A stretch of DNA of 41,862 nucleotides from Aphanocapsa sp. GSE-SYN-MK-11-07L (GCA_019359715.1 JAHHGS010000106.1:1-41862); one strand, 5' to 3'. Numbered from the stretch's first letter, positions 9,121-18,005 are shown. Numbers and translations: made by a program. Notes: generated from the sequence alone by a model not told the origin.

Positions 9121-10140
9121 CTACTTCTTACCCTTGAATAAGCCAAACAAGCCGCGATTTTCTGGCTTAGCAGGAGCGGCTGATTTTGCCTTCTGCTGTC
9201 TTTCCTCTAGCTTCGTAACTTTCTCTCTCCCGTCTAGGGCAACGCCATCTTGCGGGTTAATTTTCAATGCCTGATTAAAATGCACTTTTGCCATTGTGAG
9301 TTGATTTTGCTTCAGGTAAATCGTTCCTAACAGACTGTTGCAGCGGCTGCTTTGGGGAGCAAGCTTGAGGGCATCGCGTAACTCGCGAATTGCATTGGGA
9401 TAGCTGCCCTTAGCGACAAATTCTTCGGCTCGGCGGCAGTATTGATTGACATAGCTGGCGATCGTTTCAGCGCTAGTATCCGGTGGAGTTGTGCCTTTGT
9501 CAGCCGCTATTGGTGGTGTTGTCCTCTGATCAGCCCTGGCTGATGAGGTTGGGTTAGCAATCGGGGAAGGACTAGCAACTGGTGGAGATGGAGTCACAGC
9601 AGTCGAAGAAGTTGCACTAGCGGATGTCGCAAAGTTCCGGGCAGGAGGTTCAGCCACTGGAGCCGCATTGCCTTCCCGACGCAGCAAGTAAACGAGATTC
9701 AACTCACTGAGCTGGCCAGTGACCTCAGACACTTGTTCTAGAACTTCGTACTGCTTCACCGCTAACTGCTTCACAGATGTTTGATAGGCTTCTTCGTAAT
9801 TACTGACTTGGTTTAAGGCTTGGGCAGCTTCTGATTCAACAGTAATTGAGTTTTTATCTGCCATAACTCGTTGCCCAACGTATCGCAGCAGAAGCTCATA
9901 CTCACTCCGCTGCTTATCCTGGGAAAAGATTTCATAGGCAGGATTAACCAGCTTAGACAACAGTTGACTGGCAAGCTGACGATTATTTTCATCGTCTCGA
10001 CTGTCAGGATGCAGATTCTTAGCAATTTTTAGATAGCGCTTCCGAATATCACTGGCACTACTGCCAATTGGTACTCCCAGGATGGCGTAATAGTCTGTGA
10101 AGTCAAATTTTGCTAATCCTTGGTTTACGGGCAGGAACAT
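9121..10140 (-). CDS. J-domain protein with C-terminal TPR
   Basis: A 339-aa DnaJ-like co-chaperone. An N-terminal J domain (about 14-80) carries the essential HPD tripeptide at 44-46. A central helical region follows, then a low-complexity Ser/Pro/Ala/Thr linker (about 165-230), then TPR-like helices (about 232-310; NAIRELRDALKLAP, AKVHFNQALKINP) and a Lys-rich tail ending FGLFKGKK. No zinc-finger or DnaJ C-terminal domain, so this is a type III J protein. It probably recruits an Hsp70 to particular clients. It is followed after 7 nt by hisZ, an unexpected partner that suggests co-transcription; a functional link to histidine synthesis is not established. Confidence 0.88.
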   Translation of the reverse strand: MFLPVNQGLAKFDFTDYYAILGVPIGSSASDIRKRYLKIAKNLHPDSRDDENNRQLASQLLSKLVNPAYEIFSQDKQRSEYELLLRYVGQRVMADKNSITVESEAAQALNQVSNYEEAYQTSVKQLAVKQYEVLEQVSEVTGQLSELNLVYLLRREGNAAPVAEPPARNFATSASATSSTAVTPSPPVASPSPIANPTSSARADQRTTPPIAADKGTTPPDTSAETIASYVNQYCRRAEEFVAKGSYPNAIRELRDALKLAPQSSRCNSLLGTIYLKQNQLTMAKVHFNQALKINPQDGVALDGREKVTKLEERQQKAKSAAPAKPENRGLFGLFKGKK

Positions 10141-10321
10141 CTCGATCTTCTCTTGACTGGCAGTTGGGTTTCTTATTGGTAGCCTAGTAGAACGATAAAG
10201 GTCAAGACCTTGGGATGCTGAGCTGACCCCATCAACACGCTTTGGCTGATCTTCCTACAAATACTGTCACATTCTATCAGTCTATCTTCCAGGCAAGAAG
10301 GTTCTAGCTGTTTAGCCGTAG

Positions 10322-11143
10322 TTAAAATTGCATCGGCAAGGGAGAAATCTTCAGTAAGGTTTGACTTAATTGGTCATGAATTTGCCCGTTTGTAGCCAAA
10401 ATCCGCCCAGAATTGAGCAAAAATGGACTTTGATCATAAGCTGTTACCTGTCCACCGGCTTCTTCAACCAGCACCACCCCAGCTGCCATATCCCAGGGCG
10501 ACAACCCACGCTCCCAGAATCCATCTAACCGCCCACAGGCCACGTAAGCTAAATCAACTGAGGCAGCGCCACCGCGACGTACCCCCTGCGTCAGGTGGGT
10601 CAACTGGCAGAACTCGGCGTAGTTGTTGTCAGGGGTCTCGCGGCGATCGTAGGCAAAGCCTGTCACCAATAGGCTCTTAGCTAATTCTTTGGTTGGTGAG
10701 ACTTGAATTGGGGTACGATTGCGGGTTGCTCCTAGCCCCTTAGCGGCTCGAAATAGCTCGTTGTGAAAAGGGTCAAAAACCACACCGACAACCGGGATGC
10801 CGTGGTGCAGTAGCCCCACCGAAGAAGCCGAAAATGGATACTGATGGGCGTAGTTAGTCGTGCCATCCAAGGGGTCGATCGCCCACAGGTAGGGGCTATC
10901 AAAATTTCCCGATGCCCCAGATTCTTCCGCCAAAATTTGGTGATTGGGCAAATGCCGCTGTAAGACTTGTAAAATCGCCTGTTCAGCCAACTGATCTGCC
11001 TCTGTGACCAAATCACCGGCCCGCCCTTTTTCTTGCACGGAGGCCAGCTTGCCCCAGTAGGCTTGCAGTACGGCTCCGCCCGCGAGGGCGGCTTCGGTGG
11101 CAATATCCAAAAAAATTGCCAGGTCAGAGGGTTCAATCTTCAT
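10322..11143 (-). CDS. Inositol monophosphatase family protein
   Basis: A 273-aa Mg-dependent, Li-sensitive-type sugar phosphatase of the IMPase/SuhB superfamily. Metal-binding motifs are intact: EE around 73-74, DPLDGTTN starting at D90, and SPWDMAAGVVLVEEAGG near 217-233. Cytoplasmic. Likely substrates are inositol-1-phosphate, histidinol phosphate or a related ester; the motifs do not separate these. Its ATG lies inside the end of the ferredoxin gene (11-bp overlap), so the two are probably translated together. The proximity of hisG/hisZ makes a histidinol-phosphatase role worth considering, as some IMPase-family members have that activity, but this is inference. Confidence 0.92.
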   Translation of the reverse strand: MKIEPSDLAIFLDIATEAALAGGAVLQAYWGKLASVQEKGRAGDLVTEADQLAEQAILQVLQRHLPNHQILAEESGASGNFDSPYLWAIDPLDGTTNYAHQYPFSASSVGLLHHGIPVVGVVFDPFHNELFRAAKGLGATRNRTPIQVSPTKELAKSLLVTGFAYDRRETPDNNYAEFCQLTHLTQGVRRGGAASVDLAYVACGRLDGFWERGLSPWDMAAGVVLVEEAGGQVTAYDQSPFLLNSGRILATNGQIHDQLSQTLLKISPLPMQF

Positions 11144-11498
11144 CTAAGGGCAGTCCCACGCGCACTTTACCTTTGCCAAAGTAGCGCCCAAATTGCAGTT
11201 CGTAAACCTCGTCTTCATCCTGGGTTTCAACCACGAGGTCAGATCTGGGATAGCTGACGCAGAGCAGTGCGTATCCCTCGGCTTGCAGTTTAGGCGAAAG
11301 TCCCATTGCTTCAGGCTGGTGCAATTCACCCGCCAAAACTCTGACTGCGCAAGTCGTGCAGGCTCCATTCCGGCAGGAAAACGGCAGGGTGACTGCCTGC
11401 GTTTCAGCAGTTTGGAGAATATACTGATCGGCAGGCACCTGAACAATTGCGGTGGTGCCCCGCTGGCGATCGCGAATTTGAACAGTGTAAGCGTGCAT
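11133..11498 (-). CDS. [2Fe-2S] plant-type ferredoxin
   Basis: A 121-residue beta-grasp ferredoxin. Cluster ligands follow the plant-type pattern: C42, C47, C50 (CRNGACTTC) and C80 (LLCVSYP). It carries about 20 extra C-terminal residues (ELQFGRYFGKGKVRVGLPLDED region) beyond photosynthetic PetF, so it is a specialised paralogue. The start is ATG 11498 (MHAYTVQIRD); the frame extends 18 codons upstream but that part does not resemble the fold. It overlaps the IMPase gene downstream by 11 bp. Electron partner unknown. Confidence 0.92.
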   Translation of the reverse strand: MHAYTVQIRDRQRGTTAIVQVPADQYILQTAETQAVTLPFSCRNGACTTCAVRVLAGELHQPEAMGLSPKLQAEGYALLCVSYPRSDLVVETQDEDEVYELQFGRYFGKGKVRVGLPLDED

Positions 11499-11648
11499 AA
11501 ACAGCCGAATCCAGAACAGGCCCAGAGAAATATCCCGATGATCCAAAATCAACCAAAAATCAGAGGCGTAAAAATCTCAGACCCGGTTTCTTCTTTGCCC
11601 CCAACTCTGTTAAGATAGCGTACCTGTGTGGATCAATCGCATCCCCAT

Positions 11649-11735
11649 GGAGAGGTGGCCGAGTGGTTGAAGGCGCAGCACTGGAAATGCTGTTTAGGGG
11701 TGACTTTAACGAGGGTTCGAATCCCTCCCTCTCCG
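11649..11735 (+). tRNA. tRNA-Ser (anticodon GGA)
   Basis: An 87-nt class II tRNA. The acceptor stem pairs GGAGAGG with CCTCTCC. The D arm is GCCGAGTGGTTGAAGGC. The anticodon stem CAGCA/TGCTG encloses CTGGAAA, giving anticodon GGA. A long variable arm follows, then the T arm GAGGG-TTCGAAT-CCCTC. The discriminator is G, as expected for serine. CCA is not encoded, which is usual in cyanobacteria. Confidence 0.97.
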
Positions 11736-11832
11736 TTTCGTAAGTTGTAGCAGATCTGTTTTGCTCTTTTTGGCGCTGACGATTCTCTTATCCTCAGTTG
11801 CTAGAGCATTGTTTTCTAGATCTGCTCAGAGG

Positions 11833-12075
11833 CTAAGTTTGGTCTCTCTGGATCAGAGCTTCTACTATCCCTACTAATCTGTCAATATTGCGCTCTTGCC
11901 TTTCAATATTGCGCTCCTGTCGCTCGATCGCATTAGCCTGGCGCTCTGCTATTTGGGTAAGCTGGTCAAACCTGACCATCATCTCCGTTTTGAACTCTGT
12001 CAGCCCCTCGGTTAGCCTTCCCACCTGTTCAATCAAAATATCTGTATTACTTTCGCCAGAGTTAGATAGAGCCAT
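11833..12075 (-). CDS. Small coiled-coil protein, unknown function
   Basis: An 80-residue acidic protein. It is predicted as one long helix with heptad character and a duplicated ERQERNIERQERNI segment, so a parallel coiled coil is likely. Short proteins of this type, with repeated E-R-Q-x-x-I units, are common in cyanobacteria and are often left as hypothetical. The start is set at ATG 12075; an in-frame TTG at 12087 adds four residues. No Shine-Dalgarno is obvious. No clear neighbour relationship. Confidence 0.6.
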   Translation of the reverse strand: MALSNSGESNTDILIEQVGRLTEGLTEFKTEMMVRFDQLTQIAERQANAIERQERNIERQERNIDRLVGIVEALIQRDQT

Positions 12076-12180
12076 CGGTTCAGCCAACGTTTAATTTTTG
12101 AGCTAGCGCAATGTGTTTATGTCTCCAAATCATGATGTAGTGCTGGCTGTGCCGACACTGCATCACGACAAACTGTGGTT

Positions 12181-12744
12181 TCAATAATTGGGGGGTCGAA
12201 AGGGCAGTTTGGGGTTGTAGGCTGCTTCTAGGTTTGCCCCTTCTAGGTTAGCGCCCTTCAGCCTAGCAAATTGCAGCTTGCTGCTTTTGAGATTGGCATT
12301 TTGCAGGTTGCTGTTTTGCAGCTCGGCGTAGGTGAGGTCGGCTCCTGATAAATCGCTGCCTTGTAAATTGGCACTGCGAAACCGACTGCTCCGCAAACTG
12401 GCCTGAATTAAAGTGGCGCTGGTCAAATTGGCCTGTCTGAGGTCAGTTCGATTCATGTAGGCAGCCGTCAGGTTGGCGTTCGCCAAGTTGGCCTCCCGTA
12501 AGTCAGCCAACATCAGAAAGGCATCTTGGAGATTCGCTCCCTCCAGATTCGCGCCGCGTAGGTTAGCTCGCCCTAAACTTAGCCCCCTCAAATCTGCGCC
12601 GCTGAGGTCACACCCCGCACAGGCGTTAGTGGTGATCAGTTGCTGCACATGGTCAGGGTTGGCGGACTGAGCAGGGCTAGCCAGTCCTAAACTCAGTAAA
12701 GCTAATAGGGGGGCGATCGCCGTCATTAATCCTGGTTTGGTCAT
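12181..12744 (-). CDS. Exported pentapeptide-repeat protein
   Basis: A 187-aa protein with a signal peptide (about 1-27; hydrophobic core APLLALLSLGLA, cleavage after PAQSA). Next comes the motif TTNACAGCDLSGADL (about 39-53), typical of secreted cyanobacterial pentapeptide proteins. A run of A(D/N)LXX repeats then extends to about residue 175, forming a right-handed quadrilateral beta helix. It ends in a proline-rich PKLPFRPPNY. Periplasmic or lumenal localisation is expected. The two cysteines before the repeats may form a disulfide. Function unknown. Confidence 0.9.
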   Translation of the reverse strand: MTKPGLMTAIAPLLALLSLGLASPAQSANPDHVQQLITTNACAGCDLSGADLRGLSLGRANLRGANLEGANLQDAFLMLADLREANLANANLTAAYMNRTDLRQANLTSATLIQASLRSSRFRSANLQGSDLSGADLTYAELQNSNLQNANLKSSKLQFARLKGANLEGANLEAAYNPKLPFRPPNY

Positions 12745-13389
12745 TGCTTCTTTAACATCCCGCCAATACTTCTTTAGATTACCCTCAGAGTTCAGGAATG
12801 ATCATCTAAATTTCTGCCCCTGCTCGTAAATCCAGACAGAAATTTCCAATCATTTGTTAGATTAAGCTGCCGATGTGGGCATCCTATGAATGTTGATTAG
12901 CTGAAACATTAAAAAAAAGTGACAGTCATATGACCAAGTGTTAAGTTAGAGTGGTTTACGTTTGTCAGGTAACGTTAGAGACGTGAAATTATTCTCTTCG
13001 ATCAAATTCACCTGGTATTCTCTGTGGCAATTGGGGGTCAAGCTACAGCGCCGTCGCCTATCTAACCCAACCCTATCTTGGGTGGATGGCTGCGAGGGGC
13101 CGAGTATTAGCTGATCGGCCTGCAACCTTTCGGTTTGTAGCTTTCGCCAACTGCGAATGACTAATTTTTCTGCAAACTGGGTCGATCAAGATTTAACAAC
13201 TCCGTTCACCAAGGATACTTGCTGCTTGCCAAGCTAGAAACGCTGTCTAAATTGGGCAACCTACAGATTATCGCTGTCAAAAAGCCATAGTGCCCTGTTG
13301 TTAGTTCTTGGTTTGGACGCTTCAGCTATCCCTCTCGGTCTCGGTTCGAAAGCATTTTTTGTTCCTCAACACCAAAGTGATTGTTTACT
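12745..13389. other. 645-bp intergenic region with a long leader
   Basis: No credible ORF on either strand. It contains a perfect 10-nt palindrome GTCATATGAC at 12925-12934 (possible operator), an A-run just before it, and consecutive stem-loops at 13065-13140 described separately. It must hold the promoters of both the pentapeptide gene (leftward) and the deoxyhypusine-synthase-like gene (rightward). Confidence 0.6.
13065..13148 (+). promoter_or_regulatory. Candidate structured RNA leader
   Basis: Three stem-loops follow one another. ACCCAA (13065-13070) pairs with TTGGGT (13078-13083). GGCCGA (13098-13103) pairs with TCGGCC (13115-13120). CTGCAACC (13120-13127) pairs with GGTTTGTAG (13132-13140) with one bulge. 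A looser outer pairing of GGCTGCGAG (from 13088) with CTTTCGCC (13141-13148) could close the last two into a three-way junction. It lies 240-325 nt upstream of the deoxyhypusine-synthase-like gene. I recognise no known riboswitch or cyanobacterial sRNA motif. Confidence 0.3.
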
Positions 13390-14565
13390 ATGTCTAAGCT
13401 ACTCAGCCGCAAAATTGTTCCTTCGCCAATTCCGGCCAACCTGAGCGTGGTGGATTTGGTTGATAACTACTTCAGTGCCTACAATTCTGCCCGGCTAAGA
13501 GAAATTTGCCATCTGCTGGCTCAAGAAGTGATGCAGCCAGGGGTAACTGTGGGCATGAGCCTCTCTGGGGCAATGACTCCGACCGGCTTAGGGATTTCTG
13601 CCCTCGCTCCGCTGGTACGGGCTGGCTTTATTGACTACATGATTAGCACCGGAGCCAACCTCTACCATGACCTTCATTACGGTCTAGGCATGGATTTGTA
13701 CGCTAGCCATCCCTTCGTCGATGATGTGAAACTGCGCCAAGAGAGCCGGATTCGGATCTACGACATCATTTTTGACTACGATGTGCTGCTAGAAACCGAT
13801 GCCTTTATTCGAGAAATCCTCCGCTCAGAAGCGTTCCAAAAGCGGATGGGCACGGCTGAATTTCACTACCTGCTGGGCAAGTATGTCCGAGAGGTAGAAC
13901 TGCAACTGGGTGTGCAGCATTCTTGCCTGCTGGCAACAGCCTACGAGTGTGGGATGCCCATCTATACGTCTTCACCCGGCGATAGCTCAATTGGGATGAA
14001 TATTGCTGCCTTGGCTTTGGAAGGGTCGCAACTGATCCTCGACCCATCCTTGGATGTGAATGAAACAGCGGCGATCGCCTATTTTGCCCGTGAGTCTGGC
14101 ATTCCTGACCTAGAAGGCAAAAGTGCCGTCGTGATCATCGGTGGCGGTAGCCCCAAAAACTTTATGCTGCAAACTCAACCTCAAATCCATGAGGTTTTGG
14201 GCTTAGAAGAACGCGGGCACGACTACTTTATCCAAATCACCGATGCTCGTCCTGATACGGGTGGTTTGTCTGGCGCTGTCCCCAGCGAGGCCGTCAGTTG
14301 GGGCAAGGTTGACCCAGATGGGCTGCAAGACACCGTGGTTTGCTACACAGACAGCACGATCGCCCTGCCGGTTTTGACGGCCTATGTGACTAGCCAGTGC
14401 CCACCGCGTCCCCTGAAGCGGCTCTACGATCGCCGCTCAGCCATGATTGAGGAACTACAGCGGCTCTACCTGCAAGCCCAATTTAAGCAGCAGGCTGAAG
14501 CAAAAGTTGGAGTCCTCAAGACTCAGCCTGTCGCAACCTACCCCTGCGGTACACCGATTAAGTAG
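13390..14565 (+). CDS. Deoxyhypusine synthase-like (homospermidine biosynthesis) protein
   Basis: A 391-aa Rossmann-fold NAD-dependent enzyme of the deoxyhypusine synthase superfamily. Family hallmarks are [15 protein letters not shown] near the N-terminus, [28 protein letters not shown], and the active-site segment SEAVSWGKV with the Lys that forms the covalent imine. Bacteria lack eIF5A, so such homologues are thought to act in polyamine metabolism (homospermidine or related products). The exact reaction here cannot be read from sequence. The start is ATG 13390; a TTG at 13381 is in frame. The gene has an unusually long, possibly structured leader and a hairpin 23 nt after its stop. Confidence 0.9.
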   Translation: MSKLLSRKIVPSPIPANLSVVDLVDNYFSAYNSARLREICHLLAQEVMQPGVTVGMSLSGAMTPTGLGISALAPLVRAGFIDYMISTGANLYHDLHYGLGMDLYASHPFVDDVKLRQESRIRIYDIIFDYDVLLETDAFIREILRSEAFQKRMGTAEFHYLLGKYVREVELQLGVQHSCLLATAYECGMPIYTSSPGDSSIGMNIAALALEGSQLILDPSLDVNETAAIAYFARESGIPDLEGKSAVVIIGGGSPKNFMLQTQPQIHEVLGLEERGHDYFIQITDARPDTGGLSGAVPSEAVSWGKVDPDGLQDTVVCYTDSTIALPVLTAYVTSQCPPRPLKRLYDRRSAMIEELQRLYLQAQFKQQAEAKVGVLKTQPVATYPCGTPIK

Positions 14566-14587
14566 GCAGATAACCTAGGTAAAATTG

Positions 14588-14620
14588 TTCTTGACAGCTT
14601 TCTCTAAAAGCTGTCAAGAA
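14588..14620. terminator. Hairpin between convergent genes
   Basis: A perfect 14-bp stem: TTCTTGACAGCTTT (14588-14601) with its complement at 14607-14620, and a 5-nt loop. It sits between the convergent deoxyhypusine-synthase-like and DUF429 genes. It has no T-tract on either side, so it may stabilise or separate transcripts rather than act as a classical intrinsic terminator. Confidence 0.55.
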
Positions 14621-14653
14621 TCGCCACTAATGATCTTGAGTAACAGGGCTAAG

Positions 14654-15436
14654 CTAGCGTCGAGGCACAATAATGTAGCCAGTTGCTAAGAAAGGAAAGA
14701 TTCCGACCTTGACAGGATCTAAAGGCTGCGGCTGTCCGACGGTGAGTGGATCAATCCCCCCTAACACCCAATTGCGATCGCTGCCCCAATACCACCAGTA
14801 AGCAGCGATATAGGCACAGATCAGCGCATCCCAGCAGTCTTCCATCGCTTTCAGGGCGGCTCCGGTAGTCGGAACTTCAGCTAGTTCAAGCTTACTAATT
14901 AGCGGCTTTAGATTCGGCAGATGAGTCAGCATACAGGCCCGCAATTGCTGGAGTCCGGTTCGGCGATCGCTGAGTTTGCCTTTTTTGTATTTGATAATTT
15001 GCTCTAATTGAAACAAATCAATCATTGCCGCATGGGGAAAGACCTCGATTTGGTAGCGCCCTGGCTGCTGAGCCACTAGGACAGGCGCATGGGTAAACCC
15101 GCGCTGAGTCAACTGCTCACCAAATTGAACCGTGCGCGCCGCAAAGGCTAAGCCTTGGTTGGCTGGGTAGCAGCCGGCATGGTAGCGCCCAAAGTAGCGG
15201 TGAGCCAAGCGATCGCACAATCGCATCCCGGTTCGATTTGGCACCAGCGTCGGTGCATCGACAGCAACCATGCCCGGTCTACCGCTCGGTAGCCAATCGT
15301 CGATCCAGTCCCAAATTTCTGACAGGTCAAGCCGCCGTTCTAGAGCCAGCACCTCTAGCTTCTCTGGCTGCCAGTCTAAACAGCACAGCCCACTTGCCCC
15401 TGACGACCAGCCCAGGTCAATCCCCAAAAACTTCAT
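14654..15436 (-). CDS. DUF429 family protein (RNase H-like fold)
   Basis: A 260-aa protein beginning MKFLGIDLGWSSGASG, with further acidic motifs VAVDAPTLVPN and CYPANQG and a downstream DCWDALICAYIAAYW segment. These are the conserved blocks of DUF429, a predicted nuclease with an RNase H-like fold; D7 and the later acidic residues are candidate metal ligands. Function is unproven. Its ATG overlaps the stop of the EI24 gene by 4 bp (15433-15436), making it the last gene of a four-gene minus-strand operon. Confidence 0.85.
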   Translation of the reverse strand: MKFLGIDLGWSSGASGLCCLDWQPEKLEVLALERRLDLSEIWDWIDDWLPSGRPGMVAVDAPTLVPNRTGMRLCDRLAHRYFGRYHAGCYPANQGLAFAARTVQFGEQLTQRGFTHAPVLVAQQPGRYQIEVFPHAAMIDLFQLEQIIKYKKGKLSDRRTGLQQLRACMLTHLPNLKPLISKLELAEVPTTGAALKAMEDCWDALICAYIAAYWWYWGSDRNWVLGGIDPLTVGQPQPLDPVKVGIFPFLATGYIIVPRR

Positions 15437-16182
15437 GGTGTTTTTTGGTGCTGATCGCTGCTCTGGTAAAACAACAGAGCTGCCCCAACCAATCCGCTAG
15501 CGGGCACAACAAAAATTCCGACGATCGGAATCAGCAGCAAGAGAAATTCTGCCAGCCCTAGCCCCTGAATTTCTAGCCACCAAGTTTTTGTTTTAGCTTG
15601 TCGCTCTTTCAGGGTTTGAGTATGTTTTTCCAGTAAAAAGTCGAAGCTGGAGCGCCCTAAAAAATGGCTGGTGACAGTAATCATCAGCACGGGCTGTAGC
15701 GGGCCGAGCAATAGAGAGATGAATAGACAAAAAATCTGGAGAAATAAATCTCTAATCCCAATCCAAATTCCGACAAAGGCATTTTGAAAGTCTTTGAATA
15801 GAGAGACCTCGATCGCCTGTCCATGCAAAATTTTTTCCACTTGCGCCAGCAATGGCCCCAAAAAAGGAATAATCAGCAGCGACCCTAAAAACTGGTAGAT
15901 CACCAGCGTGGCAAAGAGGGCGATCGCCCCGGCCAGCAGCGACACACCCGTTTCGTAGAGTTCTGCCCAAACCCCTCTCCCGTGCCAAAGCTGTAAAATC
16001 CCTTCCGAGACGCCGGTATAGACTCCCGCCAGCAGCAGCAGACCCAAGACAACGCTCAGCAAGGAAGGCAGCAGGACATAGGGCCACAACCGATGTTTTC
16101 CCATGAACTGAAAGCCCTGCCAAAATGCCCCAAATCCTGACCAAAAGCGCAGCACAAAGTTTTGTTGCTTAGGTAAATTCAT
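15433..16182 (-). CDS. EI24 domain-containing membrane protein
   Basis: A 249-aa integral membrane protein with the EI24/CysZ-like layout. It opens with FWSGFGAFWQGFQFM. Transmembrane helices lie at about 32-55 (YVLLPSLLSVVLGLLLLAG), 80-105, 140-165 and 215-240. An amphipathic region sits between them (VSLFKDFQNAFVGIWIGIRD). CysZ members are sulfate permeases, but cyanobacterial EI24 proteins are not characterised, so transport is only a possibility. The start overlaps the stop of the REC-GGDEF-EAL gene (16179-16182) and its own stop overlaps the DUF429 start. Confidence 0.85.
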   Translation of the reverse strand: MNLPKQQNFVLRFWSGFGAFWQGFQFMGKHRLWPYVLLPSLLSVVLGLLLLAGVYTGVSEGILQLWHGRGVWAELYETGVSLLAGAIALFATLVIYQFLGSLLIIPFLGPLLAQVEKILHGQAIEVSLFKDFQNAFVGIWIGIRDLFLQIFCLFISLLLGPLQPVLMITVTSHFLGRSSFDFLLEKHTQTLKERQAKTKTWWLEIQGLGLAEFLLLLIPIVGIFVVPASGLVGAALLFYQSSDQHQKTP

Positions 16183-18005
16183 GATTTAGCTAAAGAAGCT
16201 GAAAATTGAGATTGATCGGTGGCCAGCAATTGCTCCACAGACTGCTCGCTGATCGGGGCAGAGAAAAAATAGCCTTGCCCAAGTTCACAGCCCAAACCCT
16301 TGAGTTGAGTCACTTGCTGAAGCGTCTCAATCCCTTCTGCAATTACATTCATCTTGATGCTGTGGGCTAAGGTGGCGATCGCTCGCACAATTTCAAAGTT
16401 TTCAGTGTCAACCGTCATCCGATCGACAAAGGTGCGATCGATTTTGAGCGTGTTGATCGGAAACCGCAGTAAGTAATTCAGCGATGAATAGCCAATCCCA
16501 AAATCATCAATGCTGAGTTGAATCTCTCTGGCTCGAATCTCATTCAATGTCTTCAGGATGGCTTCAACGTGCTCAATTAGCATACTTTCGGTTAGCTCTA
16601 GCCTGAGGTCGCAACCCTGAAGCTGGGTTGCTGCCAACACGCGATCTAAACGGTCAATAAAGCCAGGATCGCGGAGCTGTTTACCTGACAGGTTAACGCT
16701 CATAGTCAGGGCGGCATGATTTGGAAAAGTCCGGTGCCAACGTTTGAGTTGATGGCAGGCTTGCTGCAACACCCACTCTCCCAAGGCAATGATTAATCCG
16801 GTTTCTTCGGCGACTGGAATAAAATCGCTAGGAGAAATTAAACCATGCCGAGGATGCTGCCAGCGCACCAAAGCTTCAAAGCCCAATAGGTTGCCCGTGA
16901 TTAAGTTAACAATCGGTTGATAATTGAGAACAAACTCATGCTGGCTAATGGCTTGGCGCAAATCACTCTCAATTTGCAGCAATTTAAGCGACTGAATATG
17001 TAGCTGTTGGTTAAATAGGGCATAGCAAGCTCGTCCTGTTTCCTTGGCTTGATACATGGCCAAGTCAGCGTCGCGGAGTAAATCAACCGCAGTTTGATAA
17101 TGGGCTGAACCAAAGGCAATCCCGATGCTGGCACCAGAGAAAAGCGTATGCCCTTGAATGTTAAACGGAGTCCTCAGGGTTTCCAAAATCCGATCAGCAA
17201 TTTGGGTTGCTTCGGCTGGATCTCTGACTGGCTCAATCAAGACTGTAAATTCATCTCCACCCAGCCGAGCCACTAGGTCAGTCGGTCGGAGGCAAAGCTG
17301 AAGTCGGTGAGCGATCGCAATTAAAAACTGATCGCCAACAATGTGCCCCAAGCTGTCGTTGACTCGTTTAAACCGATCAAGGTCAATAAACAAAATCGCA
17401 AACTGACTGGTGGGATTAGCTTGAGCAACCTGGAGGGCTAGCTCAATTTTTTTCATAAACTGAGTCCGATTCGGCAAGCCTGTTAACCCGTCGTGGAGGG
17501 CATCGTAAGCTAATTGGGCTTCGGCCTGACGGCGATCGGAAATTTCCTGCTGAAGCTCTAAATTGACTTGCTGCAAAATCTGATTTTGCTCAGCCAGTTG
17601 TTTTTCTTGGGCATGGCGACGCAGCGCCTCGCGGACGGTTAATCCGAGGTCAGTTTCGTCCCACGGTTTAGTAATGTAGCGATAGAGATTGGCATGATTG
17701 ACGGCATAAATGACTTCATTCAGGCTAGCTCTGCCCGTCAACAGAATCTTAAGCGTTTTCGGATACTGCCTGTGTAGATAGCTGAGCAGTTCTACCCCAT
17801 CCATACCCGGCATAGTTTGATCGCAAATTAGCAGCGGCACTTCAATTTGCTCTTGGATCAGTTCGGCAAACAGGTCAATCGCTTCTTCCGCACTTTCTGC
17901 CAGTTCAATTGTGTACTGGCCGTCTACAATCCGAGTCAACTGATCGCGCAGGCTCAGCAAGATCGTCTGTTCGTCATCGATGCAAACGATTACCGCTCTA
18001 TTCAT
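16179..18005 (-). CDS. REC-GGDEF-EAL response regulator (c-di-GMP turnover)
   Basis: A 608-aa two-component output protein. The N-terminal receiver domain (about 4-125) has the acidic pair at 10-11, phospho-acceptor D62 (LLICDQTMPGMDG) and K at YITKPW. A short coiled coil (about 130-165) is followed by a GGDEF domain (about 167-330) with an intact GGDEF at 249-253, then an EAL domain (about 345-600) with EAL at 377-379 plus the DDFG, KIDRTFV and EGIET catalytic motifs. Both cyclase and phosphodiesterase motifs are intact, so either activity could be gated by phosphorylation. The start is ATG 18005, with an AAGGAAG ribosome site four nt upstream; the preceding TTG is rejected. It overlaps the upstream response regulator by 8 bp. 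Confidence 0.95.
   Translation of the reverse strand: MNRAVIVCIDDEQTILLSLRDQLTRIVDGQYTIELAESAEEAIDLFAELIQEQIEVPLLICDQTMPGMDGVELLSYLHRQYPKTLKILLTGRASLNEVIYAVNHANLYRYITKPWDETDLGLTVREALRRHAQEKQLAEQNQILQQVNLELQQEISDRRQAEAQLAYDALHDGLTGLPNRTQFMKKIELALQVAQANPTSQFAILFIDLDRFKRVNDSLGHIVGDQFLIAIAHRLQLCLRPTDLVARLGGDEFTVLIEPVRDPAEATQIADRILETLRTPFNIQGHTLFSGASIGIAFGSAHYQTAVDLLRDADLAMYQAKETGRACYALFNQQLHIQSLKLLQIESDLRQAISQHEFVLNYQPIVNLITGNLLGFEALVRWQHPRHGLISPSDFIPVAEETGLIIALGEWVLQQACHQLKRWHRTFPNHAALTMSVNLSGKQLRDPGFIDRLDRVLAATQLQGCDLRLELTESMLIEHVEAILKTLNEIRAREIQLSIDDFGIGYSSLNYLLRFPINTLKIDRTFVDRMTVDTENFEIVRAIATLAHSIKMNVIAEGIETLQQVTQLKGLGCELGQGYFFSAPISEQSVEQLLATDQSQFSASLAKS

Noticed and set aside
13065-13148. 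Known riboswitch or Yfr-type sRNA
   Set aside because: No consensus of a riboswitch class or of Yfr1/Yfr2, 6S, 4.5S or tmRNA was recognised; kept only as an unnamed structured candidate.
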